From: an uncultured Thermanaerothrix sp.
Lineage (GTDB): Bacteria; Chloroflexota; Anaerolineae; Anaerolineales; Anaerolineaceae
NCBI RefSeq assembly: GCF_938028735.1
Contig: NZ_CALIMF010000006.1
Coordinates: forward strand, 1-64,000
Length of the DNA: 64,000 nucleotides
Reading direction: 5' to 3'
This document shows, one piece after another, positions 53,436 to 63,020 of the stretch; positions within the stretch are counted from its first letter, which is position 1; every line of letters starts with the position of its first letter. A program made the translations under genes and the position numbers. The notes beneath the pieces are model-generated. The model was given only the letters and a program-made list of their open reading frames with translations. It was not told the DNA's origin and searched no databases.

Positions 53436-54857
53436 ATGGGACATAAAATCGTGTTTGGCACCGACGGATGGCGCGGCGTCATTGCCGAGGATTATACATT
53501 TGACAATGTTCGCCGGTGTGCCCAGGGATTCGCCCACTACCTGAAAACCAAAGGACACAACGATGAATGGGTCGTGATCGGCTACGATAAACGCTTTCAT
53601 TCTGAAAACTTTGCCCAAGCAGCCGCCGAGGTATTATGTGGCAACGGATTCCGCGTTTATCTCACCGACAAAGCCACGCCCACCCCGGTTATTGCCTATG
53701 CGGTGGTTGAGCGAAAGGCGGTTGGAGCTATCAACATTACCGCTTCGCACAACCCTTCTACGGACAATGGTTTCAAAGTTCGGGATGCTAGAGGAGGAGC
53801 CATTGATCCCGAGGGACTCAAGCAAATCGAAAGCGCCATTCCCGACGATATAAGTGCTGTCCAGCGAATGTCCGCCTATGAAGCCGAGGCGCAGGGGCGC
53901 CTAGTGCGCTTTGATCCTGCCCCCGCCTACATTGAACATCTCCAATCGCTCATTGATTTGCAACCCATTCGAGATGCTGGCTTGAAAATTGTCGTTGACG
54001 CTATGTGGGGCAACGGTGCCGGATGGTTTCCACGCTTGCTGGCTGGTGGAAAAACCGAGATCTTTGAAATCCACAACACCCGCAATCCAATCTTTCCAGA
54101 AATGAAACGTCCTGAACCCATCCCCCCCAACATTGATGTGGGGCTTCGAACGACTGTTGAGCGCGGAGCCGATGTGCTAATCGTCACTGATGGCGACGCC
54201 GATCGTGTTGGTATCGGCGATGAGTACGGACGGTTTGTTAATCAGTTGCAGGTATATGGGCTACTTGCATTTTACCTTCTTGAGGTACGCGGCGAACGTG
54301 GGCCCATCATTAAGACCCTTTCAACTACTAGCATGCTGGAAAAACTTGGGGAGATTTACGGTGTCCCTGTATATGAGACAGGCGTTGGGTTTAAGTATGT
54401 GGCACCCAAGTTTCTGGAAACTAACGCCCTGATCGGAGGTGAAGAATCAGGTGGTTATGCCTTCCGCGGCAATGTCCCAGAACGGGATGGTATTTTAGCT
54501 GGGTTGTATTTCCTGGATATGATGGTACGCCTCAATCGCAAGCCCTCCCAACTCCTTGACCTCCTTTTCAGCAAAGTGGGACCTCACTATTACGATCGCA
54601 TTGATAAACAGTTCACAGGAGACCGAAAGACGCGCGAGGCTATGATCCTCAATGCCAATCCACAGACGATTGGCGGCCTTAAGGTAGTGGGGCTCAACAC
54701 ACTAGACGGCTTTAAGTTCTTGTTAGAGGACGGCGGATGGATGCTTATCCGCTTCTCAGGCACCGAACCGATTATTCGTGTGTACTGTGAAACTACGTAT
54801 CCCGACCGTGTTCAGCCCATTCTACAGGATGGATTACGCATTGCCGGACTTGCCTGA
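53436..54857 (+). CDS. Phosphoglucomutase/phosphomannomutase
   Basis: The 473-residue alpha-D-phosphohexomutase has all four signature loops: phosphoserine loop [12 protein letters not shown], metal loop DGDADRVG, sugar-binding loop GEESGGYAF and phosphate-binding loop [14 protein letters not shown]. It interconverts hexose 1- and 6-phosphates and so feeds nucleotide-sugar and glycan synthesis. GGGGAGG precedes ATG 53436. The tatD gene overlaps its end by 29 bases. It heads a three-gene run with tatD and a prenyl synthase. Confidence 0.95.
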   Translation: MGHKIVFGTDGWRGVIAEDYTFDNVRRCAQGFAHYLKTKGHNDEWVVIGYDKRFHSENFAQAAAEVLCGNGFRVYLTDKATPTPVIAYAVVERKAVGAINITASHNPSTDNGFKVRDARGGAIDPEGLKQIESAIPDDISAVQRMSAYEAEAQGRLVRFDPAPAYIEHLQSLIDLQPIRDAGLKIVVDAMWGNGAGWFPRLLAGGKTEIFEIHNTRNPIFPEMKRPEPIPPNIDVGLRTTVERGADVLIVTDGDADRVGIGDEYGRFVNQLQVYGLLAFYLLEVRGERGPIIKTLSTTSMLEKLGEIYGVPVYETGVGFKYVAPKFLETNALIGGEESGGYAFRGNVPERDGILAGLYFLDMMVRLNRKPSQLLDLLFSKVGPHYYDRIDKQFTGDRKTREAMILNANPQTIGGLKVVGLNTLDGFKFLLEDGGWMLIRFSGTEPIIRVYCETTYPDRVQPILQDGLRIAGLA

Positions 54858-55674
54858 GACCATCTGGATAGATACACACTGCCACCTTTATCTGGAGCCG
54901 TTTCAGCATGATCTTCACGAGGTGATAGCCCGGGCTCAATCTCGTGGGGTAGGCATGTTGATTGTGCCGGGTATTGACCTTGAAACCAGCCAGGCAGCCG
55001 TCGCTCTTAGCGAGCACTACCCTACTGTTTTCGCGGCAGTTGGTGTGCACCCGAACTACGCCACATCTTGGAACAGCCGCACCCTTGCGGAACTTCGAGC
55101 CCTCTGCACGCACTCTAAAGTAGTGGCCATTGGTGAAATTGGCTTGGATTACTACCGTAACTACGCCCCACCCGAACTGCAACAAGCCATCTTAACCGCC
55201 CAGCTGAATCTGGCGGCGGAGCGGGGATTGCCGGTAATCTTGCACCAGCGCGCCTCCTTCCAGGATCTGCAAAGAATAATAGGCCAGTGGGTAGAATCCC
55301 TCCATTTCTCCCATGCCTCGGCCAAGCCATCTATGGGGGTTTTTCACGCCTTCGAAGGCGACCTCGACGAAATGACCTGGATCACCCGGCTAGGGTTCTG
55401 CCTCGGTCTGGCGGGGTCCATCACCTATCGCACCCATGAGCGCACCCAAGCCATCATCCAGAATATGCCTTTGGAGATGTTGGTCCTTGAAACCGACTCC
55501 CCATATTTGACCCCTATCCCGTACCGGGGAAAGCGTAATGAACCAAGCAACCTAGTACTGGTAGCCGAAAAAATTTGTGCTCTGCGAGACATCCCTCTTA
55601 AGGAACTAGCGTGCATAACTAGTACAAACGCTACTCGTCTCTTTAATCTGCCCCAATATTGGAGTTTGCTTTGA
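54829..55674 (+). CDS. tatD: TatD family metal-dependent hydrolase
   Basis: A protein of 281 residues from ATG 54829; the frame is open from 54778 but that lies inside the mutase gene. Metal ligands of the TatD barrel are [16 protein letters not shown] (Glu), HQRAS (His), FHAFEG (His) and ETDSPYL (Asp). The family has DNase and quality-control activity. The usual HSRDA is replaced by HQRAS. The start has no strong ribosome site, fitting translational coupling to the upstream gene. The last bases overlap a TTG start of the next gene. Confidence 0.9.
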   Translation: MDYALPDLPETIWIDTHCHLYLEPFQHDLHEVIARAQSRGVGMLIVPGIDLETSQAAVALSEHYPTVFAAVGVHPNYATSWNSRTLAELRALCTHSKVVAIGEIGLDYYRNYAPPELQQAILTAQLNLAAERGLPVILHQRASFQDLQRIIGQWVESLHFSHASAKPSMGVFHAFEGDLDEMTWITRLGFCLGLAGSITYRTHERTQAIIQNMPLEMLVLETDSPYLTPIPYRGKRNEPSNLVLVAEKICALRDIPLKELACITSTNATRLFNLPQYWSLL

Positions 55675-56642
55675 GCACCATGACCTCTTTCTTTGTCCCT
55701 GTCCTAGATCAAATTCACCAGGTTGAGGAATTAATCAGAGCCCAAGCCGAGGGGTATCATACTGATTTACAGGCTGCGCTCGATCACCTTTTGAAATCTG
55801 GCGGGAAACGGATTCGCCCCACCCTAACCCTGCTGGTGGGCCGAATGTTGGGTGCATCGGAACCTCAATTGATCACCCTGGCGGCTTCGATTGAATTACT
55901 TCACACGGCTACACTGGTGCACGACGATCTCATCGATGGTGCTCTGCTCCGCCGCGGCATTCCCACGCTTAATGCGCGCTGGTCACCTGGGGCAACAGTG
56001 CTCACCGGTGATTTTCTCTTCGCACGTGCGGCGAAACTGGCTGCTGAAACTAATTCCATCCCTGTAATGCGCCTCTTTGCTGAGACTCTGACCATCATTG
56101 TCAACGGAGAAATTAGCCAGATGTTTGGGCAACCGTGCCAAACTGCACTCGATCATTACTACCAGCGCATTTACGCCAAAACAGCATCCTTGTTTGAGGC
56201 ATCCACCGGTTGCGCAGCAATGATCAGTACCGAGGACGACAATTTGATCGCACGATTACGCCATTTTGGACGTGAATTAGGAATGGCATTTCAAATCGTT
56301 GATGATATCCTTGATTTCACTGGAGAAGAGCCCCAACTAGGCAAGCCAATTGGTAGCGACCTACGCCAGGGAATCATTACCCTGCCCACGATTAACTATC
56401 TGCGCGCCTACCCGGAGGATCCCCTTTCAAAAACGCTGCTTCAAGGCAAATGCCTTCAAAACGAAATAGACATTCTAGATTTGATTGAACGCATTCGACA
56501 AAGCCAAGCCATCGAAGAAGCGCATCACGAGGCCGAGCGGTTTGTCCAAAACGCACTGGATGATCTATATGCCCTGCCCGAAAGCCCAGAACGTCAATAT
56601 CTAGAGGAATTAACCTGGTTTGTCACCCGCCGAAAGACATAA
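55671..56642 (+). CDS. Polyprenyl (trans-isoprenyl) diphosphate synthase
   Basis: A protein of 323 residues from TTG 55671, which overlaps the tatD stop as TTGA with GGAG six bases ahead; ATG 55680 is the alternative. Both aspartate-rich motifs are present: LVHDDLIDGA (DDXXD-like, first) and IVDDILDFTG (second), along with GGKRIRP. It condenses allylic diphosphates with isopentenyl diphosphate to make long prenyl chains, for quinones or lipid carriers. The chain length is not predictable here. A terminator follows at once. Confidence 0.93.
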   Translation: MSTMTSFFVPVLDQIHQVEELIRAQAEGYHTDLQAALDHLLKSGGKRIRPTLTLLVGRMLGASEPQLITLAASIELLHTATLVHDDLIDGALLRRGIPTLNARWSPGATVLTGDFLFARAAKLAAETNSIPVMRLFAETLTIIVNGEISQMFGQPCQTALDHYYQRIYAKTASLFEASTGCAAMISTEDDNLIARLRHFGRELGMAFQIVDDILDFTGEEPQLGKPIGSDLRQGIITLPTINYLRAYPEDPLSKTLLQGKCLQNEIDILDLIERIRQSQAIEEAHHEAERFVQNALDDLYALPESPERQYLEELTWFVTRRKT

Positions 56643-56646
56643 AAGA

Positions 56647-56670
56647 CCCATCCTTAGGGATGGGCCCTTT
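56647..56670 (+). terminator. Terminator of the mutase-tatD-prenyl synthase operon
   Basis: CCCATCC (56647-56653) pairs with GGATGGG (56658-56664) around a 4-base loop, followed by CCCTTT. Confidence 0.75.
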
Positions 56671-56674
56671 CCTG

Positions 56675-56756
56675 TGCGCTGGGCGGGAGTTGAACCCGCA
56701 CGCCTTTCGGCACATGGCCCTCAACCATGCCTGTCTGCCAGTTCCAGCACCAGCGC
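56675..56756 (-). tRNA. tRNA-Leu (anticodon GAG)
   Basis: The 82-base class II tRNA reads on the minus strand. Acceptor stem GCGCTGG/CCAGCGC is closed by discriminator A, the D-arm is AACTGGCAGA, and the anticodon stem CATGG/CCATG holds loop TTGAGGG, giving anticodon GAG (codons CUC/CUU). A long variable arm TGCCGAAAGGCG and T-arm GCGGG-TTCAACT-CCCGC complete it. CCA is not encoded. A near-consensus promoter stands just upstream. Confidence 0.96.
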
Positions 56757-56770
56757 ATCATCCGCGGCTT

Positions 56771-56800
56771 ATTATATAATTTACTAGGTATTAATGTCAA
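56771..56800 (-). promoter_or_regulatory. Promoter of tRNA-Leu
   Basis: A perfect TTGACA (56795-56800) and TATAAT (56771-56776) on the minus strand are 18 bp apart, placing the start about 8 bases before the mature tRNA. The A/T core here is also readable as TATAAT on the + strand and might serve plsX. Confidence 0.8.
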
Positions 56801-56847
56801 GCCGATGACTACCCAATTAAACACTCACCCTGAGAGAAGGAGAGACC

Positions 56848-57873
56848 ATGGCTATTGCACTTGATGCAATGGGAAGCGATCGCTATCCCGAGCCTGAAAT
56901 CCAGGGCGCGCTTATGGCAGCAGAAGCCCTGAACCTTGAAGTCATCTTAGTTGGTGATCAATCCCGCCTTGAACCCCGCCTCCGCGCCCTTAACACTCAC
57001 AATTTGCCCATATCTATTGAGCACGCCCCAGACGTGCTGGAAATGGCCGATAAACCCGTTGAAGCAGCGCGCCTAAAGCCCCGCAATTCAATGGCCGTAG
57101 GGCTTGAACTGGTCAAAAAGGGTAAGGCTCAGGCTTTTGTCAGTGCCGGAAATACGGGTGGGGTCATGTTCAACGCTTTGCGCGTTCTCGGTCGCGTTCC
57201 CGGCGTTGCCCGACCGGCCTTAACGGCTCTGTTCCCAGTTCGGGGTGGTTACTGCGTCGTTCTAGACATTGGCGCGAACGCCGATTGCCGCCCGGAATTT
57301 TTGCTCCAGTTTGCCATTATGGGAAGTGTTTACGCCGAAAAAGTGCTGCGCAAGCCACACCCCCGCGTGGGATTACTTTCTAACGGCGAAGAACCAGGCA
57401 AAGGCAATCAATTGGTGAAAGAAACCTACCCCCTGCTCGAGAAAAGCGGCCTGAACTTCATCGGGAATGTAGAGGGAAAAGAGGTTTTCAATGGGGAAGC
57501 CGATGTTGTGGTCACCGATGGGTTCACAGGCAACGTCATGCTAAAATCTAGTGAAGCGGTGGCCAAACTGATCACAGACGTACTACGCGAAGCACTTATG
57601 GCCTCCTGGCGCACCAAATTGGGGGCCTTGCTAGCAAAACCAGCCTTCAGCCACATTCGCAAAATGCTTGATCCCTCAGAGGTTGGCGCTGCCCCCCTGC
57701 TGGGAATCGATGGATTAGTGTTCATCGGACACGGGCGCTCAGATGCCCGTGCAATCATGAATGCCTTACGGGTTGCTCATGAGGCTATCCAAGCCAACCT
57801 TCTGGAAAACCTCCGTGATGCCCTAAAAGAAAGGCTCTCCAGTCTCGAAACTCCCACCCCTGAAGATCATTGA
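56848..57873 (+). CDS. plsX: Phosphate acyltransferase
   Basis: The 341-residue protein is at full PlsX length, with the family opening IALDAMGSDRYPEPE, SAGNTGGVMFNAL, DIGANADCRPEFLLQFA, GLLSNGEEPGKGN and DGFTGNVMLKS, and closing with LLGIDGLVFIGHGRS. It makes acyl-phosphate from acyl-ACP for phospholipid synthesis through PlsY. AAGGAGAG precedes ATG 56848. The usual fabH/fabD/acpP neighbours are absent. It is followed after 9 bases by an uncharacterised membrane protein. Confidence 0.96.
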   Translation: MAIALDAMGSDRYPEPEIQGALMAAEALNLEVILVGDQSRLEPRLRALNTHNLPISIEHAPDVLEMADKPVEAARLKPRNSMAVGLELVKKGKAQAFVSAGNTGGVMFNALRVLGRVPGVARPALTALFPVRGGYCVVLDIGANADCRPEFLLQFAIMGSVYAEKVLRKPHPRVGLLSNGEEPGKGNQLVKETYPLLEKSGLNFIGNVEGKEVFNGEADVVVTDGFTGNVMLKSSEAVAKLITDVLREALMASWRTKLGALLAKPAFSHIRKMLDPSEVGAAPLLGIDGLVFIGHGRSDARAIMNALRVAHEAIQANLLENLRDALKERLSSLETPTPEDH

Positions 57874-57882
57874 GGTCCATCC

Positions 57883-58593
57883 ATGAAAGTCATTCGTAAC
57901 TCGCGTCTGATTCAACGCAACCGCCGTATTGGCCAAATTGCCACCATTATAGCTCTAGTTATTCTCGGGTTTGGGCTTTATATCTCTTTCGCCCACCCCG
58001 AGCAGTACACCTTAAGTCTTACAGCCCTGATTGTGGGTTTTGTTCTCTCGCAGGCCGGAATTTACTTCGGCAACCGCTGGGGACGTTCTCCCCGTCCTGA
58101 TGAACTGCTGACCAATGCCCTCAAAGGCCTGGAAGACAAATATGCGCTTTATCACTACGTTTCGGGAATCCCTCATATGCTGATCGGACCAGCGGGTATT
58201 TGGGCTCTGATTCCGGTCACAGTGGCCGGTACGATCACTTACGACCCTAATAAGCGCCGTTTTCGCCAGAAGGGTGGCAATCTCTATCTTAAAATTTTTG
58301 GTCAAGAAAACCTTGGTCGTCCCGACCTGGAAGCCGCATATGCTGTTGAGGATCTGAACAAGTTTCTTAAAAAGACCCTGGGGGATGCCAACCCATTCCC
58401 TACTCCTAAAGCCATCCTGGTCTTCACCAACCCCAAGGCCTCGCTTGAAATTGAGGAATCCCCCATACCGGCAGTACCATTGGCCAAACTTAAGGAGTTT
58501 GTGCGTCGCCAAGCCAAAGAAAGCCCAGCACCAGCAGCGCTGATCCAGGAACTGCAAAAAGCGCTTCCCAATGAAAAATGGGAGGGTCGTTAA
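57883..58593 (+). CDS. Uncharacterised two-helix membrane protein, NERD-like
   Basis: The 236-residue protein has two membrane helices (about 17-36 and 43-61) followed by a soluble domain. That domain has LLTNALKGLEDKYALYHYV, HMLIGPAGIWALIPV and ITYDPNKRRFRQKGG, which loosely resembles the NERD nuclease-related fold (a conserved 'G..G' core with a strand-rich middle) but without clear catalytic residues I can name. A Lys/Pro/Ala-rich tail ends it. It is encoded 9 bases after plsX and converges on a pseudouridine synthase gene 7 bases away. I do not recognise a named family. Confidence 0.7.
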   Translation: MKVIRNSRLIQRNRRIGQIATIIALVILGFGLYISFAHPEQYTLSLTALIVGFVLSQAGIYFGNRWGRSPRPDELLTNALKGLEDKYALYHYVSGIPHMLIGPAGIWALIPVTVAGTITYDPNKRRFRQKGGNLYLKIFGQENLGRPDLEAAYAVEDLNKFLKKTLGDANPFPTPKAILVFTNPKASLEIEESPIPAVPLAKLKEFVRRQAKESPAPAALIQELQKALPNEKWEGR

Positions 58594-58600
58594 GAACCGT

Positions 58601-59374
58601 CTAAAGGGCTCGTGCCCGACGCGTGCGTTTAGTATCCGAACGAGGCGACTCGCTCATTGCGTAGGTTCTAAGACGCTCCACCTCATCCTGGGTTAAGTGA
58701 CGCCACTCGCCAGGCTTCAGATTTCCAAGTTGAATCGGCCCAATTCGCGTACGCACTAGCCGCCGTACAGGTAACCCTATGGTGCGGGCTATTTCGCGGA
58801 TTTCTCGTTTGCGCCCTTCATACATCACCACCCGCAGCCAGGCCCCCTCGCGCACCACTCCTTCCACGCTTACCTCAGCAGGAGCGGCCCTTCGCCCGTC
58901 TGGCAGGACCACGCCATGGCGCCAGGCTTCCAATTGTTTCTCATCAGGGCGCCTTGCAACCAAAACCCGATACTCTTTTTCCTTACCATAACGCGGATGA
59001 GTAAGGCGATTGGCCAGTTCCCCGTCATTGGTAAGCAAAATTAGACCCTCGCTCTCATAATCCAGGCGCCCCACGACGAAAAGATGTCCTGGAAAAGGTA
59101 CCAGGTCATAAACGGTGCGTCGCCTCTCATGGAGGGCATGATCTGAAAGCACACCTTGGGGTTTGTTGAGAATCACATAGGTAAATTGAGATGCCGGTTT
59201 GGGAATTGGGTGCCCATCTACTGTGATCTGATCTCTTTCAGGATCCGCTTTCATCCCCAGTGTAGCCGTGACACCATTGACTTTAACCCGCCCTTGTTCA
59301 ATAAGCGCCTCAGCTTCGCGTCGTGAGCCCAGACCAGCACGGGCAAGGATTTTCTGCAAACGTTCTTCAGTCAT
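58601..59374 (-). CDS. RsuA/RluB-type rRNA pseudouridine synthase
   Basis: The 257-residue protein has an S4 RNA-binding domain at the N terminus (LQKILARAGLGSRREAEALI, RVKVNG) and the RsuA/RluB/RluE catalytic domain with GRLDYESEGLILLTNDG (catalytic Asp in GRLD) and LTHPRYGKEKEYRV. It modifies a uridine in ribosomal RNA; 23S versus 16S cannot be decided from this. The C-terminal tail is basic. It starts 3 bases after scpB ends; this pairing with scpB is common in Gram-positive-type genomes. Confidence 0.94.
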   Translation of the reverse strand: MTEERLQKILARAGLGSRREAEALIEQGRVKVNGVTATLGMKADPERDQITVDGHPIPKPASQFTYVILNKPQGVLSDHALHERRRTVYDLVPFPGHLFVVGRLDYESEGLILLTNDGELANRLTHPRYGKEKEYRVLVARRPDEKQLEAWRHGVVLPDGRRAAPAEVSVEGVVREGAWLRVVMYEGRKREIREIARTIGLPVRRLVRTRIGPIQLGNLKPGEWRHLTQDEVERLRTYAMSESPRSDTKRTRRARAL

Positions 59375-59377
59375 GGA

Positions 59378-59941
59378 TCAATCCTTCAACAGGGAGTTAT
59401 CGGAAGATTCCTCATCAGATGCCTCAAGCGGCGGCAACTGATCCAGGGATTCCAAACCAAAATAAGCAAGGAAGTCTGACGTGGTCCCATAAAGAAGCGG
59501 TCGGCCTGGTGAATCGGCGCGCCCGCGTTCTTCAATTAAACCCTTAGCCAGCAGGCTGCGAACTACCGAATCGCTGTTTACCCCTCGGATGGCTTCAATC
59601 CCCGCACGAGTAATAGGCTGACGGTAAGCGATTATAGCAAGGGTTTCCAGCGCCGCTTTGCTCAATCGGGATCCGACCTCTAGTCCCAGCAGGCGCTCCA
59701 CATAGAGGGAAACCTCGGGGGCAGTTGTGAGTTCATAATGCCCCTGATGAATGCGCAAGCGTAGTCCTCGCTTTTGATAGGATTCCTCAAGGCGCAAAAG
59801 AGCAGCCCTGATCTCCTCTTCCCTCACACCGATAGCAGTTGCCAGTTGGGCTGGGGTCAAGGGGGAAGACGCCACAAAGATCAAGGCTTCCACAATACTT
59901 TCAAGCGGGAGCGAGAGAGCATCAAGATTGTCTTGCTGCAT
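59378..59941 (-). CDS. scpB: Segregation and condensation protein B
   Basis: The 187-residue protein has the two winged helices of ScpB: LESIVEALIFVASSPLTPAQLA and SKAALETLAIIAYRQPITRAGIEAIRGVNSDSVVRSLL, then RPLLYGTTSDFLAYFGL. It regulates the SMC complex with ScpA in chromosome condensation. scpA is not in the window, though it is often adjacent. An acidic tail ends the protein. It is divergent from the DUF348/G5 gene, with only 33 bases between the starts. Confidence 0.94.
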   Translation of the reverse strand: MQQDNLDALSLPLESIVEALIFVASSPLTPAQLATAIGVREEEIRAALLRLEESYQKRGLRLRIHQGHYELTTAPEVSLYVERLLGLEVGSRLSKAALETLAIIAYRQPITRAGIEAIRGVNSDSVVRSLLAKGLIEERGRADSPGRPLLYGTTSDFLAYFGLESLDQLPPLEASDEESSDNSLLKD

Positions 59942-59949
59942 GCTATAAT
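59941..59949 (+). promoter_or_regulatory. Extended -10 promoter of the DUF348/G5 gene
   Basis: TGCTATAAT (59941-59949) fits TGnTATAAT and lies 25 bases before ATG 59975. No good -35 is visible. It overlaps the scpB start codon on the other strand, so the two promoters must interleave. Confidence 0.5.
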
Positions 59950-59974
59950 TGAAACCGCCTTAGAATGATCCTAA

Positions 59975-61570
59975 ATGAACTTAACAACAATGAAACACTA
60001 CCGCCGTATCGGCTTTATACCTTTGTCTATCCTGATCCTTTCACTGCTGGTGTTGCATGCTTGCGCTGCTTTTCCAAACGCAAGTCATGACATCAGTATC
60101 ACAGTTGAGGATAACGGGCAAGTTTACGGGGCTCAAGTACCCATCGGCACAAACGTTCAGACAGTTCTTGAACGGCTAGGGCTTACCTTGGGAGTGCTGG
60201 ATCGCACCGAACCGCCCACGTACACCATCTTGAACAGTTCTTCGAGGATTACTATTATACGCGTTAAAGAGATTTTTGAAACGGAAGAAGTAGTGGTTCC
60301 CTTTGAACAGCAAGTCGTGAAGAACGAATCACTTGCTGAGGGAGAAACACGCTTGGTCCAACCAGGAGAAAACGGGTTGCAACGGATCACCTACCGCCGT
60401 CTGTTGGAAAACGGCACAGAAGTTGCTCGAAACGTTTTTAAGGTGGAAACCATTAGCGAGCCACGTCCCGAGATTGTCATGGTAGGGGTGCAATCGCCTC
60501 TTGCTCCGATTGATCTACCAGGCCATCTGGTGTACTTGGCAGGGGGAAATGCCTGGCTAATTCGCGAGAGCACGGGTAATCGTTACCCATTGGTCACCTC
60601 TGGCGACCTAGACGGGCGCGTGTTTTCCCTTTCTCCAGATAGCAAATGGCTACTCTATACCCGCCAGAGCAAAGAGACGGGGCAAATCAATACCCTCTGG
60701 GTTGTCAACCTGACTGCAGAACGCCCCCAACCGATTGACCTCAAAGTTGCCAATGTTGTGCATTACGCTGAATGGGTTCCTGGCACCTCGCTAACAATCA
60801 CCTACTCCACCGTCGAACCTCGCAGCGCCCCCCCAGGATGGCAGGCCAATAATGATCTTTACCGCTTAACCTTCTCATCCGATGGACGCATCATCAAAAA
60901 CGAAAAACTGATCGACTCCAACGCAGGGGGAATTTACGGATGGTGGGGAACCCTATTTGCCTGGTCGCCCAACGGGTCCTATCTGGCCTTTGCGCGCCCT
61001 GACTCAGTGGGATGGGTCAATCTGAAAGAGCAGACCTTTGAACCCCTTTTATCGCTTCAGCCGCTGGAAACTGGGGGCGACTGGGCATGGGTGCCCTCCC
61101 TACGCTGGACAGCCGATGGTCGCTTTCTGTTTACCACCGCCAATGCAACCTATGGGGACACGGGTGGTTCGTCGTTCACGCTCAAAGCCTTGTCGGTGGA
61201 TCCACTGATGGTGCTGGATATTGTTAAAGATACGGGCATGTTTGCCAACCCAGTGCCTCTTCCTGAAAACCAGGGGCTTCCTCAATGGGTCGCCTATTTG
61301 CAGGCGCTTTTCCCCTCTCAAAGTGACACCAGCCGCTACCGTCTGATGTTGATGGACCGGGACGGATCCGACCAGCGCGCCCTATTCCCTCCCGAAGGGT
61401 CCATTGGGCTTGAGCCCCAGCATCCGGTTTGGTCTCCGCTTTCATCACTCACTTCATCGCGCTGGATCGCAATCATCTATCAGGGTAATCTGTGGCTGGT
61501 TGAGGTTCCCTCGGGTCAGGTTCGTCAGGTCACAAGCGATGGCCTAACCCGTCGAATAGATTGGAAATAG
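59975..61570 (+). CDS. Secreted DUF348-G5-beta-propeller lipoprotein
   Basis: A 531-residue protein with an N-terminal signal and possible lipobox LHAC (Cys30). Next is a DUF348-like ubiquitin-fold (about 40-75: ITVEDNGQVYGAQVPIGTNVQTVLERLG), then a G5 domain (about 95-160) with FEQQVVKNESLAEGETRLVQPGENG. A long beta-propeller with PD40/TolB-like blades fills 185-531 (FSLSPDSKWLLYTR, FAWSPNGSYLAFARPD, LRWTADGRFLFTT). G5 and DUF348 usually occur in cell-wall enzymes such as Rpf and YabE, whose C-terminal hydrolase is here replaced by the propeller. It probably acts at the cell surface; the ligand is unknown. No ribosome site stands before ATG 59975. Confidence 0.78.
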   Translation: MNLTTMKHYRRIGFIPLSILILSLLVLHACAAFPNASHDISITVEDNGQVYGAQVPIGTNVQTVLERLGLTLGVLDRTEPPTYTILNSSSRITIIRVKEIFETEEVVVPFEQQVVKNESLAEGETRLVQPGENGLQRITYRRLLENGTEVARNVFKVETISEPRPEIVMVGVQSPLAPIDLPGHLVYLAGGNAWLIRESTGNRYPLVTSGDLDGRVFSLSPDSKWLLYTRQSKETGQINTLWVVNLTAERPQPIDLKVANVVHYAEWVPGTSLTITYSTVEPRSAPPGWQANNDLYRLTFSSDGRIIKNEKLIDSNAGGIYGWWGTLFAWSPNGSYLAFARPDSVGWVNLKEQTFEPLLSLQPLETGGDWAWVPSLRWTADGRFLFTTANATYGDTGGSSFTLKALSVDPLMVLDIVKDTGMFANPVPLPENQGLPQWVAYLQALFPSQSDTSRYRLMLMDRDGSDQRALFPPEGSIGLEPQHPVWSPLSSLTSSRWIAIIYQGNLWLVEVPSGQVRQVTSDGLTRRIDWK

Positions 61571-61593
61571 ACAACTGCTAGGAGAAGAGATAC

Positions 61594-62550
61594 ATGCGAA
61601 TTCTAGTTACTGGTGCAGCAGGTTTTCTGGGTTCCCACCTGTGTGACTATTTACTCCAACAAGGCCATGAAGTCATTGGCATGGATAATTTCATTACTGG
61701 GAGCCCGGACAACCTTGCCCACTTAGCCGGAAATCCGCGCTTTCTCTTTATTCGTCACGATGTGTCCAATTTTATCTTTGTGCCTGGCAAGGTTGATGCC
61801 GTGCTCCACTTTGCCTCCCCGGCTAGTCCCAACCCCAATTCCCCATATGGGTATACTAATCTTCCTATTCAAACGATGAAAGCAGGAGCGCTGGGTACTC
61901 ATAATACCCTAGGGGTGGCCAGGGCCCACAATGCCCGTTATCTGCTGGCCTCCACAAGCGAGATTTATGGTGATCCTCTTGAGCACCCACAGAAAGAGAG
62001 TTACTGGGGACATGTAGACCCCATTGGGGTACGTTCGGTATATGATGAGGCCAAGCGCTTTGCCGAAGCGCTTACTATGGCCTACCACCGCTACCATGGT
62101 TTGGATACACGCATTGTGCGCATTTTCAATACCTACGGACCTCGCATGCGCCTGGACGATGGACGTGTCGTGCCCAATTTCATCCAGCAGGCTCTGCGCG
62201 GCGAACCTCTCACTGTTTACGGCGATGGAACCCAGACCCGTAGCTTCTGCTACGTGGATGACCTAATCGAAGGGATTTACCGCCTTTTGCTTTCTGATGA
62301 ACATTACCCCGTCAACCTGGGCAATCCACAAGAAATTACCATTCTGGAATTTGCTGAGGTCATCAACCGCTTAACTGGTAACAAGGCCGGCATTGTCTTC
62401 AAACCAGGGAGTCGGTTAGGCGATGATCCCCAGCGCCGGCAGCCTGACATCACTCGTGCTCGCCAGATCCTAGGCTGGGAACCCAAGACGTCGTTAGAGG
62501 AGGGCATACGGCTGACCATACCGTATTTCCGCCAAAAAATGGGATTGTGA
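61594..62550 (+). CDS. NAD-dependent epimerase/decarboxylase (UDP-glucuronate decarboxylase-like)
   Basis: The 318-residue extended SDR has the Rossmann loop [19 protein letters not shown], catalytic [11 protein letters not shown], the active Tyr/Lys in YDEAKRF and [10 protein letters not shown], which closely follow UXS/UDP-glucuronate decarboxylase and dTDP-glucose dehydratase. UXS makes UDP-xylose from UDP-glucuronate for surface glycans. A plain 4,6-dehydratase is the alternative. AGGAGAAG precedes ATG 61594. It overlaps the next (GtrA) gene's start, so the pair may serve cell-surface glycan work. Confidence 0.9.
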   Translation: MRILVTGAAGFLGSHLCDYLLQQGHEVIGMDNFITGSPDNLAHLAGNPRFLFIRHDVSNFIFVPGKVDAVLHFASPASPNPNSPYGYTNLPIQTMKAGALGTHNTLGVARAHNARYLLASTSEIYGDPLEHPQKESYWGHVDPIGVRSVYDEAKRFAEALTMAYHRYHGLDTRIVRIFNTYGPRMRLDDGRVVPNFIQQALRGEPLTVYGDGTQTRSFCYVDDLIEGIYRLLLSDEHYPVNLGNPQEITILEFAEVINRLTGNKAGIVFKPGSRLGDDPQRRQPDITRARQILGWEPKTSLEEGIRLTIPYFRQKMGL

Positions 62551-63011
62551 TGGCTCTTTTCACAAACCCCAAGGAGCAAGGGCGCTTTCTGCGCTTTGCC
62601 GTGGTAGGCGCCATTGGAGCGATCATTGACTTTGGGATTTTTAATATGCTAACTCAGGCTTTTGCCTTCTTTCGGCAAAACGCAGTTTGGGCAAGCGTGA
62701 TTTCGTTTATTGCCGCCGTGCTAAGCAACTTCACTTGGAACCGCTTCTGGACCTATCCCGATTCGCGTAGCAAACCCCTCGCTCAGCAGGGTGTCCAGTT
62801 TTTCGTGGTTAGCACGATCGGGTTGCTAATTCGTACCCCACTGTTTGCGTTTCTTGAACCAATTCTGATCCGTTTCTTCCAAGTATGGTGGAAACTGGTC
62901 ATTCTTTCCCCCATTATTGTTGCCCATAATCTGACCTTGGCCATTGTGATCGGAATTGTGATGATTTGGAACTTTTTTGCCAACCGTTATTGGACGTATA
63001 ATGATGTGTAG
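62550..63011 (+). CDS. GtrA-family membrane protein
   Basis: A protein of 153 residues from ATG 62550 (GTG 62547 also possible; both overlap the previous stop). It has four membrane helices and the family pattern RFAVVGAIGAIIDFGIFNML at the N terminus, SNFTWNRFWTY in the middle and a C-terminal FFANRYWTYND. GtrA proteins are thought to flip or carry undecaprenyl-linked sugars across the membrane. With the UDP-sugar enzyme encoded upstream, it fits surface-glycan synthesis. It is followed 9 bases later by a BchI-like gene. Confidence 0.9.
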   Translation: MALFTNPKEQGRFLRFAVVGAIGAIIDFGIFNMLTQAFAFFRQNAVWASVISFIAAVLSNFTWNRFWTYPDSRSKPLAQQGVQFFVVSTIGLLIRTPLFAFLEPILIRFFQVWWKLVILSPIIVAHNLTLAIVIGIVMIWNFFANRYWTYNDV

Positions 63012-63020
63012 TCCTTGCCC

